Assembly: GCF_029839275.1 (NCBI RefSeq)
Contig: NZ_JAOCAH010000002.1
Span: forward strand, 372,001 to 436,000
Source of the DNA: Pseudomonas sp. GD03944
Lineage (GTDB): Bacteria > Pseudomonadota > Gammaproteobacteria > Pseudomonadales > Pseudomonadaceae
DNA length: 64,000 nt
Reading direction: 5' to 3'
The translations under genes were made by a program, and so were the position numbers. Shown here piece after piece: positions 25,718 to 34,182 of the stretch. The notes under the pieces are model-generated. The model was not told the DNA's origin and did not search any database. It saw only the letters and a list, made by a program, of their open reading frames with translations. Numbering within the stretch: the first letter of the stretch is position 1; the number at the start of each line of letters is the position of its first letter.

Positions 25718-26842
25718 ATGCCGTTATTCGTCACCCCCTTCGCCCAGCTCGACCTGGTTCGCCAGCCCGAGCAGCAGGCCGACCCACTGCAGGCCTTCGA
25801 TGCCGCCGACGAGTACCTGCTCGCCCACCTGCATGAACAGGGCCTGGCCCCCGACGCGCGGGTATTGGTGCTCAACGACAGCTTCGGCGCCCTGGCGGCC
25901 AGCCTGGCCGGCCGTGCCACGGTCATCAGCAGCGGCGACTCGCACCTGGCGCACCTGGGTCTGACACTCAACCTGGCGCGCAATGCCCTGCCGGCGCAGG
26001 CCGTCGAGTTCGTGCCGGCCAGTGCCGTGGCCCAGGGGCCGTTCGACTGGGTGCTGATCCGCGTGCCCAAGACCCTGGCCCTGCTCGAAGAACAATTGAT
26101 CCGCCTGCATGGGCAACTGGCGCCGGGCGCGCGGGTGGTGGCGGCCGCCATGATCAAGCACCTGCCCCGGGCTGCCGGCGACCTGCTGGAAACCTACGTC
26201 GGCCCGGTCCAGGCCTCGCTGGCGGTAAAGAAGGCCCGCCTGCTGCACGCCACGCCGAGCGAGCGTCCGGCGCCGCAATCGCCCTACCCGACCCGCTACC
26301 GCGTGGACAAACCAGCACTGGAGCTGCTCAACCACGCCAACCTGTTCTGCCGCGAAGGCCTGGACATCGGCACCCGAGCCTTTCTGCCGCACCTGCCCAA
26401 GCACCTGAGCAAAGTACGTGCGGCCGACCTCGGCTGCGGCAACGGCATCCTGGGCATCGCCTATGCGCTGGGCAGCCCGCAGGCCGAGCTGACCCTGGTG
26501 GACGAATCGTACATGGCCGTGCAATCGGCCCAGGTGAACTGGCAAGCGGCGCTGGGCGAGCGTCCCGTGACGGTACGGGCCGGGGATGGCCTGGCCGAAC
26601 AGCCGGCCGATTCACTGGACCTGGTGCTGTGCAACCCGCCGTTCCACCAGCAGCAGGTGGTCGGCGACTTCCTGGCCTGGCGCATGTTCCAGCAGGCCCG
26701 CGCCGCGTTGGTCACCGGGGGAGAATTGTGGATCGTCGGCAACCGCCACCTGGGTTACCACGCCAAGCTCAAGCGCCTGTTCCGCGGCGTCGAGCAGGTG
26801 GCGGCCAACCCCAAGTTCGTGGTGCTCAAGGCGACCAAATAG
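25718..26842 (+). CDS. rlmG: 23S rRNA m2G1835 methyltransferase
   Basis: 374 aa. Two Rossmann-like domains; the C-terminal one carries the SAM motif ADLGCGNGILG and the catalytic NPPF motif (LVLCNPPFHQQ) of N2-guanine methyltransferases. RlmG modifies G1835 (E. coli numbering) of 23S rRNA using free 23S RNA as substrate. ATG 25718 gives the conserved N terminus MPLFVTPFAQLDL; an in-frame ATG at 25703 adds five residues and cannot be ruled out. Confidence 0.93.
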   Translation: MPLFVTPFAQLDLVRQPEQQADPLQAFDAADEYLLAHLHEQGLAPDARVLVLNDSFGALAASLAGRATVISSGDSHLAHLGLTLNLARNALPAQAVEFVPASAVAQGPFDWVLIRVPKTLALLEEQLIRLHGQLAPGARVVAAAMIKHLPRAAGDLLETYVGPVQASLAVKKARLLHATPSERPAPQSPYPTRYRVDKPALELLNHANLFCREGLDIGTRAFLPHLPKHLSKVRAADLGCGNGILGIAYALGSPQAELTLVDESYMAVQSAQVNWQAALGERPVTVRAGDGLAEQPADSLDLVLCNPPFHQQQVVGDFLAWRMFQQARAALVTGGELWIVGNRHLGYHAKLKRLFRGVEQVAANPKFVVLKATK

Positions 26843-26879
26843 GTTCGTGCCCAGCGGCCCGGCCACCTGCCGCAAACCG

Positions 26880-27120
26880 TAGGGTGGGTTAGCGGCACCG
26901 TACGCTTGCCTCAATGCCACACTGCCATTCGCGTGCCGCGTAACCCACCAGACAGGCTCAAACCCAACAACCGCTGGCGGGTTACGGCGCGACAGGGATA
27001 GGTGTGGGCTGAAGCCCACCCTACGGGGGAAACGGCTGCTGCCTGTAGGGTGGGCTTCAGCCCACCTGAACTGTGCGCAACGCCTACTTTCCAGACATGC
27101 ACCTGACCCACCCTACGAAC
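26880..27120. repeat. Cluster of palindromic GTAGGGTGGGCTTCAGCCCACC repeats
   Basis: Two full inverted copies (27004-27024 and 27045-27066) and two partial copies (near 26880 and 27108) of an element with stem GGTGGGC/GCCCACC. The same element forms a tandem array at 33834-34039. It resembles Pseudomonas intergenic REP-type repeats. No gene is visible between rlmG and the DUF2474 gene apart from this. Confidence 0.8.
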
Positions 27121-27163
27121 AACCAGATCGTTGCACCCGGCAGAAGCGCCAACCGGCCGAGCC

Positions 27164-27307
27164 TTATGGCGTGCCCATCCCCGCGGCCTGCATGAACTGG
27201 CGCAGCAGCCAGGACACCGTGCCGAGCGCCAGCACGCTGCCGGTCCAGATCACCACCAGCCAGCCGAGGCGCTGCCAGAGCGGCTTTTTCTCCGAATGAT
27301 CGCTCAT
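27164..27307 (-). CDS. DUF2474 small membrane protein of the cio operon
   Basis: 47 aa. A charged N terminus (MSDHSEKKPLWQRLGW) is followed by one membrane helix (WLVVIWTGSVLALGTVSWLL) and a short tail. Matches DUF2474, small proteins encoded after cydB/cioB. Single-helix partners such as CydX stabilise bd-type oxidases, so a similar structural role is likely but unproven. ATG 27307 has GAGGGG 6 nt upstream and starts 10 bp after the cioB stop. Confidence 0.82.
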   Translation of the reverse strand: MSDHSEKKPLWQRLGWLVVIWTGSVLALGTVSWLLRQFMQAAGMGTP

Positions 27308-27317
27308 CGCACGCCCC

Positions 27318-28325
27318 TCAGTGGTAGCCGTCATCCTGGGTCACCTTGCCGCGGAACACGTAGTAGCTCCAGGCGGTGTACATCAGGATGATCGGGATGA
27401 TGAACAGCGCACCGACCAGCATGAAGCCCTGGCTCTGAGGCGGCGCCGCGGCTTCCCAGATGCTGATCGACGGCGGGATGATGTTCGGCCACAGGCTGAT
27501 GCCCAGGCCGCTGTAGCCCAGGAAGATCAGGGTCAGGGTCAGGATGAACGGCCGGTAGTTGGCGTTATCCGCCACCGCCCGCAGCAGTTGCCAGGTGCAC
27601 AACAGCACCAGCACGGGCACCGGCATGAACCAGAACAGGTTCGGCAGGCTGAACCAGCGCTCGGCGATATCGGCGTGGGCCAGCGGCGTCCAGATGCTGA
27701 CGACACCGGTGACGGCCAGCACCACGAACACCAGCGGGCGCGCCAGGTCGTGCATCTGCTTCTGCAGGCGGCCTTCGGTCTTCATGATCAGCCAGGTGCA
27801 GCCGAGCAAGGCATAGGCCGCGATCAGCGCCACGCCGCAGAAGATCGAGAACGGCGTCAGCCAGTCGAACGCGCCACCGGCATAGGCCCGGTCCACCACC
27901 TGGAAGCCATCGATGTAGGCCCCCAGCGCCACCCCCTGGAAGAAGGTCGCCGCCAGCGAACCGCCGATGAAGGCCTTGTCCCAGATGTGCCGCTTGTTGG
28001 CCTTGGCCTTGAAGCGGAACTCGAACGCCACGCCACGGAAGATCAGCCCCAACAGCATGAAGATCAGCGGCAGGTAGAGCGCGCTCAGCACCACCGCGTA
28101 GGCCAGCGGGAAGGCACCGAACAGCGCCGCGCCGCCCAGCACCAGCCAGGTTTCGTTACCGTCCCAGACCGGTGCCACAGTGTTCATCATCACATCGCGC
28201 TCCCCTTCGTCCTCGACGAAGGGGAAAAGGATGCCGATGCCCAGGTCGAAGCCGTCCATGACCACGTACATCATGATCCCGAAGACAATGATCACGGCCC
28301 AGATCAGCGAGAGATCGATACCCAT
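27318..28325 (-). CDS. cioB: Cyanide-insensitive quinol oxidase subunit II
   Basis: 335 aa, about eight to nine membrane helices. CydB/CioB family: begins MGIDLSLIWAVIIVFGIMMYVVMDGFDLG in the standard manner, with the conserved WDGNETWLV motif. It pairs with CioA to form the bd-type oxidase that reduces oxygen to water using ubiquinol and resists cyanide. It starts 2 bp after the cioA stop, so translation is coupled. Confidence 0.95.
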   Translation of the reverse strand: MGIDLSLIWAVIIVFGIMMYVVMDGFDLGIGILFPFVEDEGERDVMMNTVAPVWDGNETWLVLGGAALFGAFPLAYAVVLSALYLPLIFMLLGLIFRGVAFEFRFKAKANKRHIWDKAFIGGSLAATFFQGVALGAYIDGFQVVDRAYAGGAFDWLTPFSIFCGVALIAAYALLGCTWLIMKTEGRLQKQMHDLARPLVFVVLAVTGVVSIWTPLAHADIAERWFSLPNLFWFMPVPVLVLLCTWQLLRAVADNANYRPFILTLTLIFLGYSGLGISLWPNIIPPSISIWEAAAPPQSQGFMLVGALFIIPIILMYTAWSYYVFRGKVTQDDGYH

Positions 28326-28327
28326 AT

Positions 28328-29770
28328 TCAGCTCCTTTCCCGGGTGGCGTCGTCGGTACCGCCGTCATCGAGGTCTTCCTTGGCGGCGGACAGCGGACGG
28401 GCAGGTGTGCGTTTCTGGCCCGGTCCGCCATCGGCGGTTTCCTTGCCTTCGTCGGTGATCGGCCCTTTGCGCACCAGGCGCAGCATGTAGCTGATGCCCA
28501 CGCCGAACAGGGCGAAATAGACCACCACGAACATGATCAGGGTCAGGCTCATCTGCGCGAAGCTGTGCCCGGACGACGCATCGGCGGTGCGCATCAACCC
28601 GTGAATGATCCAGGGCTGGCGACCGATCTCGGTGGTGTACCAGCCGGCCAGGATGGCGATGATGCCCGATGGTCCCATCCACAGCGCCATGTGCAGGAAC
28701 GGCCGGCTCTGGAACAGGCGCCCGCGCAAACGCAGCCACAACGCCCAGATACCGGTGACGATCATCAGCATGCCGAGGCCGACCATGACCCGGAAGGTCC
28801 AGAACACGATGGTCGAGTTGGCCCGGTCTTCCGGGGCGAACTCCTTCAGCGCGGGCACCTGTTTATCCAGGCTGTGGGTCAGGATCAGACTGCCCAGGGC
28901 AGGAATCTCGACCTTGAAGCGGGTTTCCTCGCGTTCCATGTCCGGCCAGCCGAACAGGATCAGCGGGGTCGGCTCGTCGCCGACGTTTTCCCAGTGCCCC
29001 TCGATCGCCGCGATCTTGGCCGGCTGGTACTTGAGGGTATTGAGGCCGTGGAAGTCGCCGATCACGGCCTGGACCGGCGCTACCAGCAGGGCCATCCACA
29101 TCGCCATCGACAGCATCTTGCGAATCGCCGGGTTATCGCGGCCACGCAACAGGTGCCAGGCCGCCGAAGCGCCGACGAAGAACGCCGTGGCGAGGAACGC
29201 CGCCGTGGCCATGTGCGCCAGGCGATACGGGAAGGACGGGTTGAACACCACCGCGAACCAGTCCACCGGGATAACACGGCCGTCGATGATTTCGTAGCCC
29301 TGCGGGGTGTGCATCCAGCTGTTGGAGGCGAGAATCCAGAAGGTCGAGACCAGCGTGCCCAGGGCCACCATCACCGTGGAGAAGAAGTGCAGGCCCGGGC
29401 CGACGCGGTTCCAGCCGAACAGCATGACCCCCAGGAAGCCGGCCTCCAGGAAGAACGCGGTCAACACCTCATAGGTCAGCAGCGGCCCGGTGATCGCACC
29501 GGCAAAATCGGAGAACGCGCTCCAGTTGGTGCCGAACTGGTAGGCCATGACCAGGCCAGAAACCACCCCCATGCCGAAGTTGACGGCAAAGATCTTGGAC
29601 CAGAAATGGTAGAGGTCGCGGTAGACGTTTTCGTGAGTTCGCAGCCATAGGCCTTCCAGTACCGCCAGGTAACTGGCCAAGCCGATGGTGATCGCCGGGA
29701 AGACGATGTGGAAGGAGATGGTGAACGCGAACTGGATTCGGGCGAGATCTAACGCCTCTAAACCGAACAT
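28328..29770 (-). CDS. cioA: Cyanide-insensitive quinol oxidase subunit I
   Basis: 480 aa. CydA/CioA family: heme-ligand His in SFHIVFPA (H21), NFGMGVVSGLVMAYQFGTNW, GREhelix-type conserved segments and a short Q loop, as in the CioA branch rather than the long-Q-loop E. coli CydA. It binds quinol and hemes in the inner membrane. An Anr/FNR-type box lies about 145 bp upstream; in P. aeruginosa cioAB is repressed by ANR under low oxygen. The calling of cio over cyd rests on family resemblance. Confidence 0.94.
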   Translation of the reverse strand: MFGLEALDLARIQFAFTISFHIVFPAITIGLASYLAVLEGLWLRTHENVYRDLYHFWSKIFAVNFGMGVVSGLVMAYQFGTNWSAFSDFAGAITGPLLTYEVLTAFFLEAGFLGVMLFGWNRVGPGLHFFSTVMVALGTLVSTFWILASNSWMHTPQGYEIIDGRVIPVDWFAVVFNPSFPYRLAHMATAAFLATAFFVGASAAWHLLRGRDNPAIRKMLSMAMWMALLVAPVQAVIGDFHGLNTLKYQPAKIAAIEGHWENVGDEPTPLILFGWPDMEREETRFKVEIPALGSLILTHSLDKQVPALKEFAPEDRANSTIVFWTFRVMVGLGMLMIVTGIWALWLRLRGRLFQSRPFLHMALWMGPSGIIAILAGWYTTEIGRQPWIIHGLMRTADASSGHSFAQMSLTLIMFVVVYFALFGVGISYMLRLVRKGPITDEGKETADGGPGQKRTPARPLSAAKEDLDDGGTDDATRERS

Positions 29771-29912
29771 AGAACATCCTCAGTCAGGTTACTCGGAGCA
29801 CTGTCCTGTGCAAGGGTTGGAACTTGATTGCACGGAATTGTTCTTGTTTTTCAGCGGGGATGATTGAAGAACGAAGCCCAGCGGGCTCACCATCAAAAAC
29901 CGAAGCGCGGTT

Positions 29913-29926
29913 TTGACCTGGATCAA
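29913..29926. promoter_or_regulatory. Anr/FNR-type box upstream of cioA
   Basis: TTGAC-CTGG-ATCAA matches the consensus TTGAT-N4-ATCAA with one mismatch. It lies in the 315-bp divergent region between cioA and the MFS gene, 143 bp from the cioA start and 160 bp from the MFS start. Low-oxygen control of cioAB by ANR is known in P. aeruginosa. No other feature is evident in this region. Confidence 0.65.
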
Positions 29927-30085
29927 CCATGCCACAAAGAGTACCCCCAGCCACCCCGTGCACCGCTGTGGTTATTTGTCGCGCAAGTCGCACCGATGCA
30001 ACAGTGTTTCCCTCCCCAACCATGAAACCCAAGCCCTGCAGTCATGCTAGGCTGGCCATCCTTTCCAATAGCTAGCTATCTATCC

Positions 30086-31327
30086 ATGAGCACCCACGGC
30101 ACGCTTCTCCTGCGTCACCACCGGCCATTCATCTTCTTCTGGCTGGCCCGCGTGTTCACCGCCAGCGGCTTCCAGATGATCACCGTGGCCATCGGCTGGC
30201 AGATGTACACCCTCACCGGTAGCGTGCTCGACCTGGGCCTGGTGGGGCTGATCGAATTCTTGCCGAAGATCCTTTTCATCCTGATTACCGGGCATGTCGC
30301 GGACCGCTTCGACCGGCGCAAGGTCGCCGCGCTCTGCCAGGGCGCCCAGGGGCTGATTGCCATGGCCCTGCTGATCGGCAGCAGCACCGGCGGCATCAGC
30401 CGCGAGATGATCTTCGCCATTGCCTTCCTGCTCGGCACCGCCCGTGCCTTCGAGATGCCCACCACCCAGGCACTGCTGCCGAACATCGTGCCGCCGGGCC
30501 TGTTCCCCGCGGCCGTGGCCGCTTCCGCCTCGGCGATGCAGAGCGCGACCATCATCGCCCCGGCCCTGGGCGGCCTGCTCTACGCCGTGGACTCGGCCTG
30601 GGTCTACGGCCCGGCCATGGTGCTGTACGTCATCGCCCTGAGCCTGATGCTCAGCCTGCCGTCGCAACAGAAGCCGCTGAAGCAGAAGGTTTCGGTGGAG
30701 TCGCTGCTGGCCGGCTTCCGCTTCATCCGCAGCCGGCCGGAAGTGTTCGGCGCGGTGTCCATGGACATGGTGGCGGTGCTGCTCAGCGGCGCCACCGCCC
30801 TGCTGCCGGTGTTCGCCAAGGACATCCTGCTGACCGGCCCCTGGGGCCTGGGCCTGCTGCGCTCGGCCCCGGCAGTGGGCGCGTTGCTGATGTCGATCTG
30901 GCTGGCACGCCACCCCATCGAGCGGCGGGTCGGCCCGGTGATGTTCACCTCGGTGGCGATCTTCGGCGTCGCCACCATCGGCTTCGGCCTGTCCACCTCG
31001 CTGTGGTTCAGCCTGGCGACCCTGGTGGTGCTCGGTGCCGCCGACATGATCAGCATGGTGATCCGCGGCGCCTTCGTGCAGTTGCAGACCCCGGATGAAA
31101 TGCGCGGCCGCGTGGGGGCGGTGAACGGCCTGTTCATCGGCGCCTCCAACCAGCTCGGCGACTTCCGCGCGGGCCTCACCGCCAGCTGGTTCGGCACCGT
31201 ACCGGCGGTGATGATCGGCGGCGTCGGTGCGCTGGTGGTGACCGGGCTGTGGATCAAGCTGTTCCCGGCCCTGGCCACCCGCGATCACATGCGTGATCCG
31301 CTGGTGGGCGATACCAAGGCGCCCTGA
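30086..31327 (+). CDS. MFS transporter (EntS-like, MFS_3)
   Basis: 413 aa, about 12 helices. Typical MFS loop between TM2 and TM3 (GHVADRFDRRKV), PTTQALLPNIVPP and a second-half VQLQTPDEMRGRV motif, as in EntS-type exporters of siderophores or other small molecules. ATG 30086 matches the conserved start STHGTLLLRHHRPFIFFW; the frame is open 14 codons further. Substrate cannot be read from sequence. Divergent from cioA. Confidence 0.85.
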   Translation: MSTHGTLLLRHHRPFIFFWLARVFTASGFQMITVAIGWQMYTLTGSVLDLGLVGLIEFLPKILFILITGHVADRFDRRKVAALCQGAQGLIAMALLIGSSTGGISREMIFAIAFLLGTARAFEMPTTQALLPNIVPPGLFPAAVAASASAMQSATIIAPALGGLLYAVDSAWVYGPAMVLYVIALSLMLSLPSQQKPLKQKVSVESLLAGFRFIRSRPEVFGAVSMDMVAVLLSGATALLPVFAKDILLTGPWGLGLLRSAPAVGALLMSIWLARHPIERRVGPVMFTSVAIFGVATIGFGLSTSLWFSLATLVVLGAADMISMVIRGAFVQLQTPDEMRGRVGAVNGLFIGASNQLGDFRAGLTASWFGTVPAVMIGGVGALVVTGLWIKLFPALATRDHMRDPLVGDTKAP

Positions 31328-31340
31328 GGCGCCCTCTCGG

Positions 31341-31588
31341 TTACGGTGCCTGCCACTCGGCAGGCGCCTGCTCCACCCCCTCCATCACATCACGCACCAT
31401 TCGCCTGGCCTCGTCGCAGGCCTCCTGGGCTGCCCTGTCCGACCGCTGCAGAGCGCCAGCGGGTCCCATGACAGGGGCGTATTCACCTCGCGCTCCTGCT
31501 GCTTCGATTCGATCACCCTCCGTGACAACGCGAAGGCCAGCGCCAGGATCACCACCCAGACCAGAATCTGCTTGCCCACTGGGGCCAT
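31341..31588 (-). pseudogene. Probable frameshifted small membrane protein
   Basis: One frame (start ATG 31588) gives MAPVGKQILVWVVILALAFA plus a basic segment, a credible membrane anchor, but then degenerates near 31470. Another frame continues with a helical, acidic end (RSDRAAQEACDEARRMVRDVMEGVEQ) and stops at 31341. A single one-base shift would join them into a protein of about 80 aa. The rest of the 31328-31799 gap, up to about 31793, has a third hydrophobic stretch on the same strand (ILSAVLGLLTFTLCLL) but no intact gene. No family recognised; a sequencing error is possible. Confidence 0.35.
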
Positions 31589-31799
31589 CTGCCGCCAGAC
31601 GAGTACTGGCCAGGCAGCCGGCGCGCCACCGCGCGAAGCGAGATCGAGGAAGCAAGCACAGGGTGAACGTCAGCAGCCCCAGCACGGCCGACAGGATCGG
31701 CCCGACACCCAGTCGGCCGCGGGAAAACGCACCGGGATCGGGTCGCGCATCACACGGTGCACCCTGTCGGCACCGTGCCCAGAGAAGACGCACCGACGG

Positions 31800-32354
31800 C
31801 TAGCCGACCAGCATGGCCTCCGCCACCTGGCGCCGGGTGCCTTTGCCGCGCAACTGCTCGACCAGGGTCAGGGCGAATTCCAGGGCGGTGCCAGGGCCCT
31901 GGCTGGTGATGCAATTGCCGTCGACCACCACCGGCTGGTCGACGAAGGTGCAGCCGCTCAGGCGGTCGCTGAAGCTCGGGTAGCAGGTCATGCGCCGCTG
32001 CCTGAGCACACCGTACTGCTGCAGGGCCACGGCAGGCGCGGCGCAGATGCCGGCGAACAGCTTGCCGGCCTTGGCCTGCTGGCGCACCCGTTCGGCCAGC
32101 GGTTCGTGCTCGGCCAGGCGCTGGGCGCCCGGCATGCCGCCGGGCAGCACGATCAGGTCGAAATCCTGGGCCAGCACATCGACCAGCATGGCATCGGCGG
32201 TCAGCCGGGTGCCGCGGGCGCAGGTGATCATCCGGCGGCCTTCGATGCTGGCCACCACCACCTCGACCTCGGCGCGGCGCAGCACATCGATCAAGGTCAC
32301 GCATTCGAGGTCTTCGACCCCATCGGCAACGGTGATTACGGCACGTGTGGTCAT
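31800..32354 (-). CDS. DJ-1/PfpI (YajL-like) protein
   Basis: 184 aa. DJ-1/YajL family: conserved ADGVEDLE (acidic residue near the active site), LIVLPGGMPGA, the nucleophilic Cys in GICAAPAV, and SQGPGTALEFAL at the C terminus. Members act as glyoxalase III or deglycase-like stress proteins. ATG 32354 has AAGGAG 7 nt upstream. Divergent from the purine permease gene. Confidence 0.92.
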   Translation of the reverse strand: MTTRAVITVADGVEDLECVTLIDVLRRAEVEVVVASIEGRRMITCARGTRLTADAMLVDVLAQDFDLIVLPGGMPGAQRLAEHEPLAERVRQQAKAGKLFAGICAAPAVALQQYGVLRQRRMTCYPSFSDRLSGCTFVDQPVVVDGNCITSQGPGTALEFALTLVEQLRGKGTRRQVAEAMLVG

Positions 32355-32537
32355 GGCCTTCTCCTTGCGATACAGAACCCGAACAGCCCGTCCGGTCATA
32401 AATTCACCGGCCCGGGGCATGCTGTTATGATGCGCGCCTTTTTTCTGATCGGCAGCACAATCCTGCATCTGGCCCGGGATGTGCTTTGCTTTCGATCAGT
32501 TAGTCAACGGCGCGATTGCCGCCCTGGGGAGCCCAGC

Positions 32538-33827
32538 ATGCTGGAAAGACTGTTCCAACTCCAAGCCCACAACACCAACGTGCGTACCGAGGTGCTCGCG
32601 GGCGTTACCACCTTCCTGACCATGGCCTACATCCTGTTCGTCAACCCGAGCATCCTCGGCGAAACCGGCATGGACAAGGGTGCGATCTTCGTCGCCACCT
32701 GCCTGGCGGCCGCGTTCGGCTCGGTGGTCATGGGCCTGATCGCCAACTACCCGATCGCCCTGGCACCGGGCATGGGCCTCAATGCCTTCTTCACCTACAC
32801 CGTGGTGCTGGGCATGGGCCACACCTGGCAGGTGGCACTGGGCGCGGTGTTCCTCTCGGCGTGCCTGTTCTTTCTGCTGTCGATCTTCAAGATCCGTGAA
32901 TGGATCATCAACAGCATTCCGCTGGAGCTGCGCTCGGCCATCGCCGCCGGCATCGGCCTGTTCCTGGCGCTGATCGCCCTGCAGAACGCCGGCATCGTCG
33001 TTGCCAACCCGGCCACCATGGTCGGCATGGGCGACATGGGCAGCCCACAGGCGCTGCTGGCAATCCTCGGTTTCTTCCTGATCATCGGCATGGAGGCCAT
33101 GCGCGTGACCGGCGCCGTGCTGATCAGCATCCTGGTGGTCACCGGCCTCAGCATCTGGCTTGGCGTCAGCGAGTTCGGCGGCGTGGTGTCGATGCCGCCC
33201 TCCCTGGCCCCGACCTTCATGCAGCTGGACATCGCCGGCGCGCTGGATGTGGGCCTGATCAGCGTGATCTTCGCCTTCCTGTTCGTCGACCTGTTCGACA
33301 ACTCCGGCACCCTGATCGCCGTGGCCAAGAAAGCCGGCCTGATGCGCAAGGACGGCCACCTGCCGAAGATGGGCCGCGCCCTGATCGCCGACAGTACCGC
33401 GGCGCTGGGCGGCTCGCTGCTGGGCACCAGCACCACCACCAGCTACATCGAATCGGCTGCCGGCGTCAGCGCGGGCGGACGTACCGGCCTGACCGCCATC
33501 GTGGTCGCCGTGCTGTTCCTGTTCGCCCTGTTCTTCGCCCCGCTGGCCGGCAGCGTGCCGCCCTTCGCCACCGCACCGGCGCTGCTGTTCGTCGCCGTGC
33601 TGATGGCCTCGGGGATGGCCGAGATCGACTGGGACGACATCACCGTCGCCGCCCCCGTGGTCGTCACCGCGCTGGCCATGCCGCTGACCTACTCCATCGC
33701 CACCGGCATCGCCTTCGGCTTCATCACCTGGGTGGCCGCCAAGACCCTGGCCGGCCGCGCCCGCGAGCTGAACGGCATGCTGGTGGCACTGGCGGTGTTC
33801 TGCGTGATCAAGCTGGCGCTGTTCTGA
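32538..33827 (+). CDS. NCS2-family purine permease (AzgA-like)
   Basis: 429 aa, about 12-14 helices. AzgA/GhxP-type nucleobase:proton symporter: starts ..RTEVLAGVTTFLTMAYILFVNPSI, contains ALAPGMGLNAFF, DLFDNSGTL and GTSTTTSYIESAAGVSAGGRTG, all diagnostic. Probable substrates are adenine, guanine or hypoxanthine. ATG 32538 with GGGGAG upstream. Adenine deaminase and 8-oxoguanine deaminase genes lie about 10 kb away and could use the imported bases. Confidence 0.93.
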   Translation: MLERLFQLQAHNTNVRTEVLAGVTTFLTMAYILFVNPSILGETGMDKGAIFVATCLAAAFGSVVMGLIANYPIALAPGMGLNAFFTYTVVLGMGHTWQVALGAVFLSACLFFLLSIFKIREWIINSIPLELRSAIAAGIGLFLALIALQNAGIVVANPATMVGMGDMGSPQALLAILGFFLIIGMEAMRVTGAVLISILVVTGLSIWLGVSEFGGVVSMPPSLAPTFMQLDIAGALDVGLISVIFAFLFVDLFDNSGTLIAVAKKAGLMRKDGHLPKMGRALIADSTAALGGSLLGTSTTTSYIESAAGVSAGGRTGLTAIVVAVLFLFALFFAPLAGSVPPFATAPALLFVAVLMASGMAEIDWDDITVAAPVVVTALAMPLTYSIATGIAFGFITWVAAKTLAGRARELNGMLVALAVFCVIKLALF

Positions 33828-33833
33828 GTCCCT

Positions 33834-34039
33834 GGTGGGCTGAAGCCCACCCTACAGCCAGCAGCCACTCCCCCGTAGGGTGGGCTTCAGCCCACCACAC
33901 AAGCAGCAGCCACTCCCCGTAGGGTGGGCTTTAGCCCACCACACAGCCAGCAGCCATTCCCCGTAGGGTGGGCTTTAGCCCACCACACAAACAGCAGCCA
34001 TTCCCCGTGGGGTGGGCTTCAGCCCACCACACAAACACC
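33834..34039. repeat. Tandem array, 44-bp period, of palindromic repeat
   Basis: Units begin with GTAGGGTGGGCTTCAGCCCACC or its TTTAG/GTGGGG variants at 33875, 33919, 33963 and 34007, exactly 44 bp apart; the linker is CACACAarCAGCAGCCAyTCCCC. A further unit at 33834-33855 is in inverted orientation. The core is a 7-bp stem hairpin. The array follows the permease gene directly and could affect its mRNA 3' end. Same element as at 26880-27120. Confidence 0.9.
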
Positions 34040-34050
34040 ACCCCGCCTGA

Positions 34051-34077
34051 TCGTTCCCACGCCCCGCGTGGGAACGA
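34051..34077. repeat. Palindromic intergenic element TCGTTCCCACG..CGTGGGAACGA
   Basis: Perfect 11-bp inverted repeat around CCCCG. A short palindrome of a kind common between Pseudomonas genes. It lies between the 44-bp array and trmA; no T-tract, so not a classical terminator. Confidence 0.6.
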
Positions 34078-34182
34078 CTCCCCGGAGCTCCGCGTCCCGC
34101 CTCACCGATGATCGACGACGGCGGCACGCTGGCAAGGGAATCGCTACAATGGCGCCCCGTTTTCCTGCCCCATGAGTGACCG

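Noticed and set aside
34051..34077. CGTTCCCACG palindrome as a trmA transcriptional terminator or operator
   Set aside because: It lacks a T-tract and looks like a common Pseudomonas intergenic repeat; kept only as a repeat feature.
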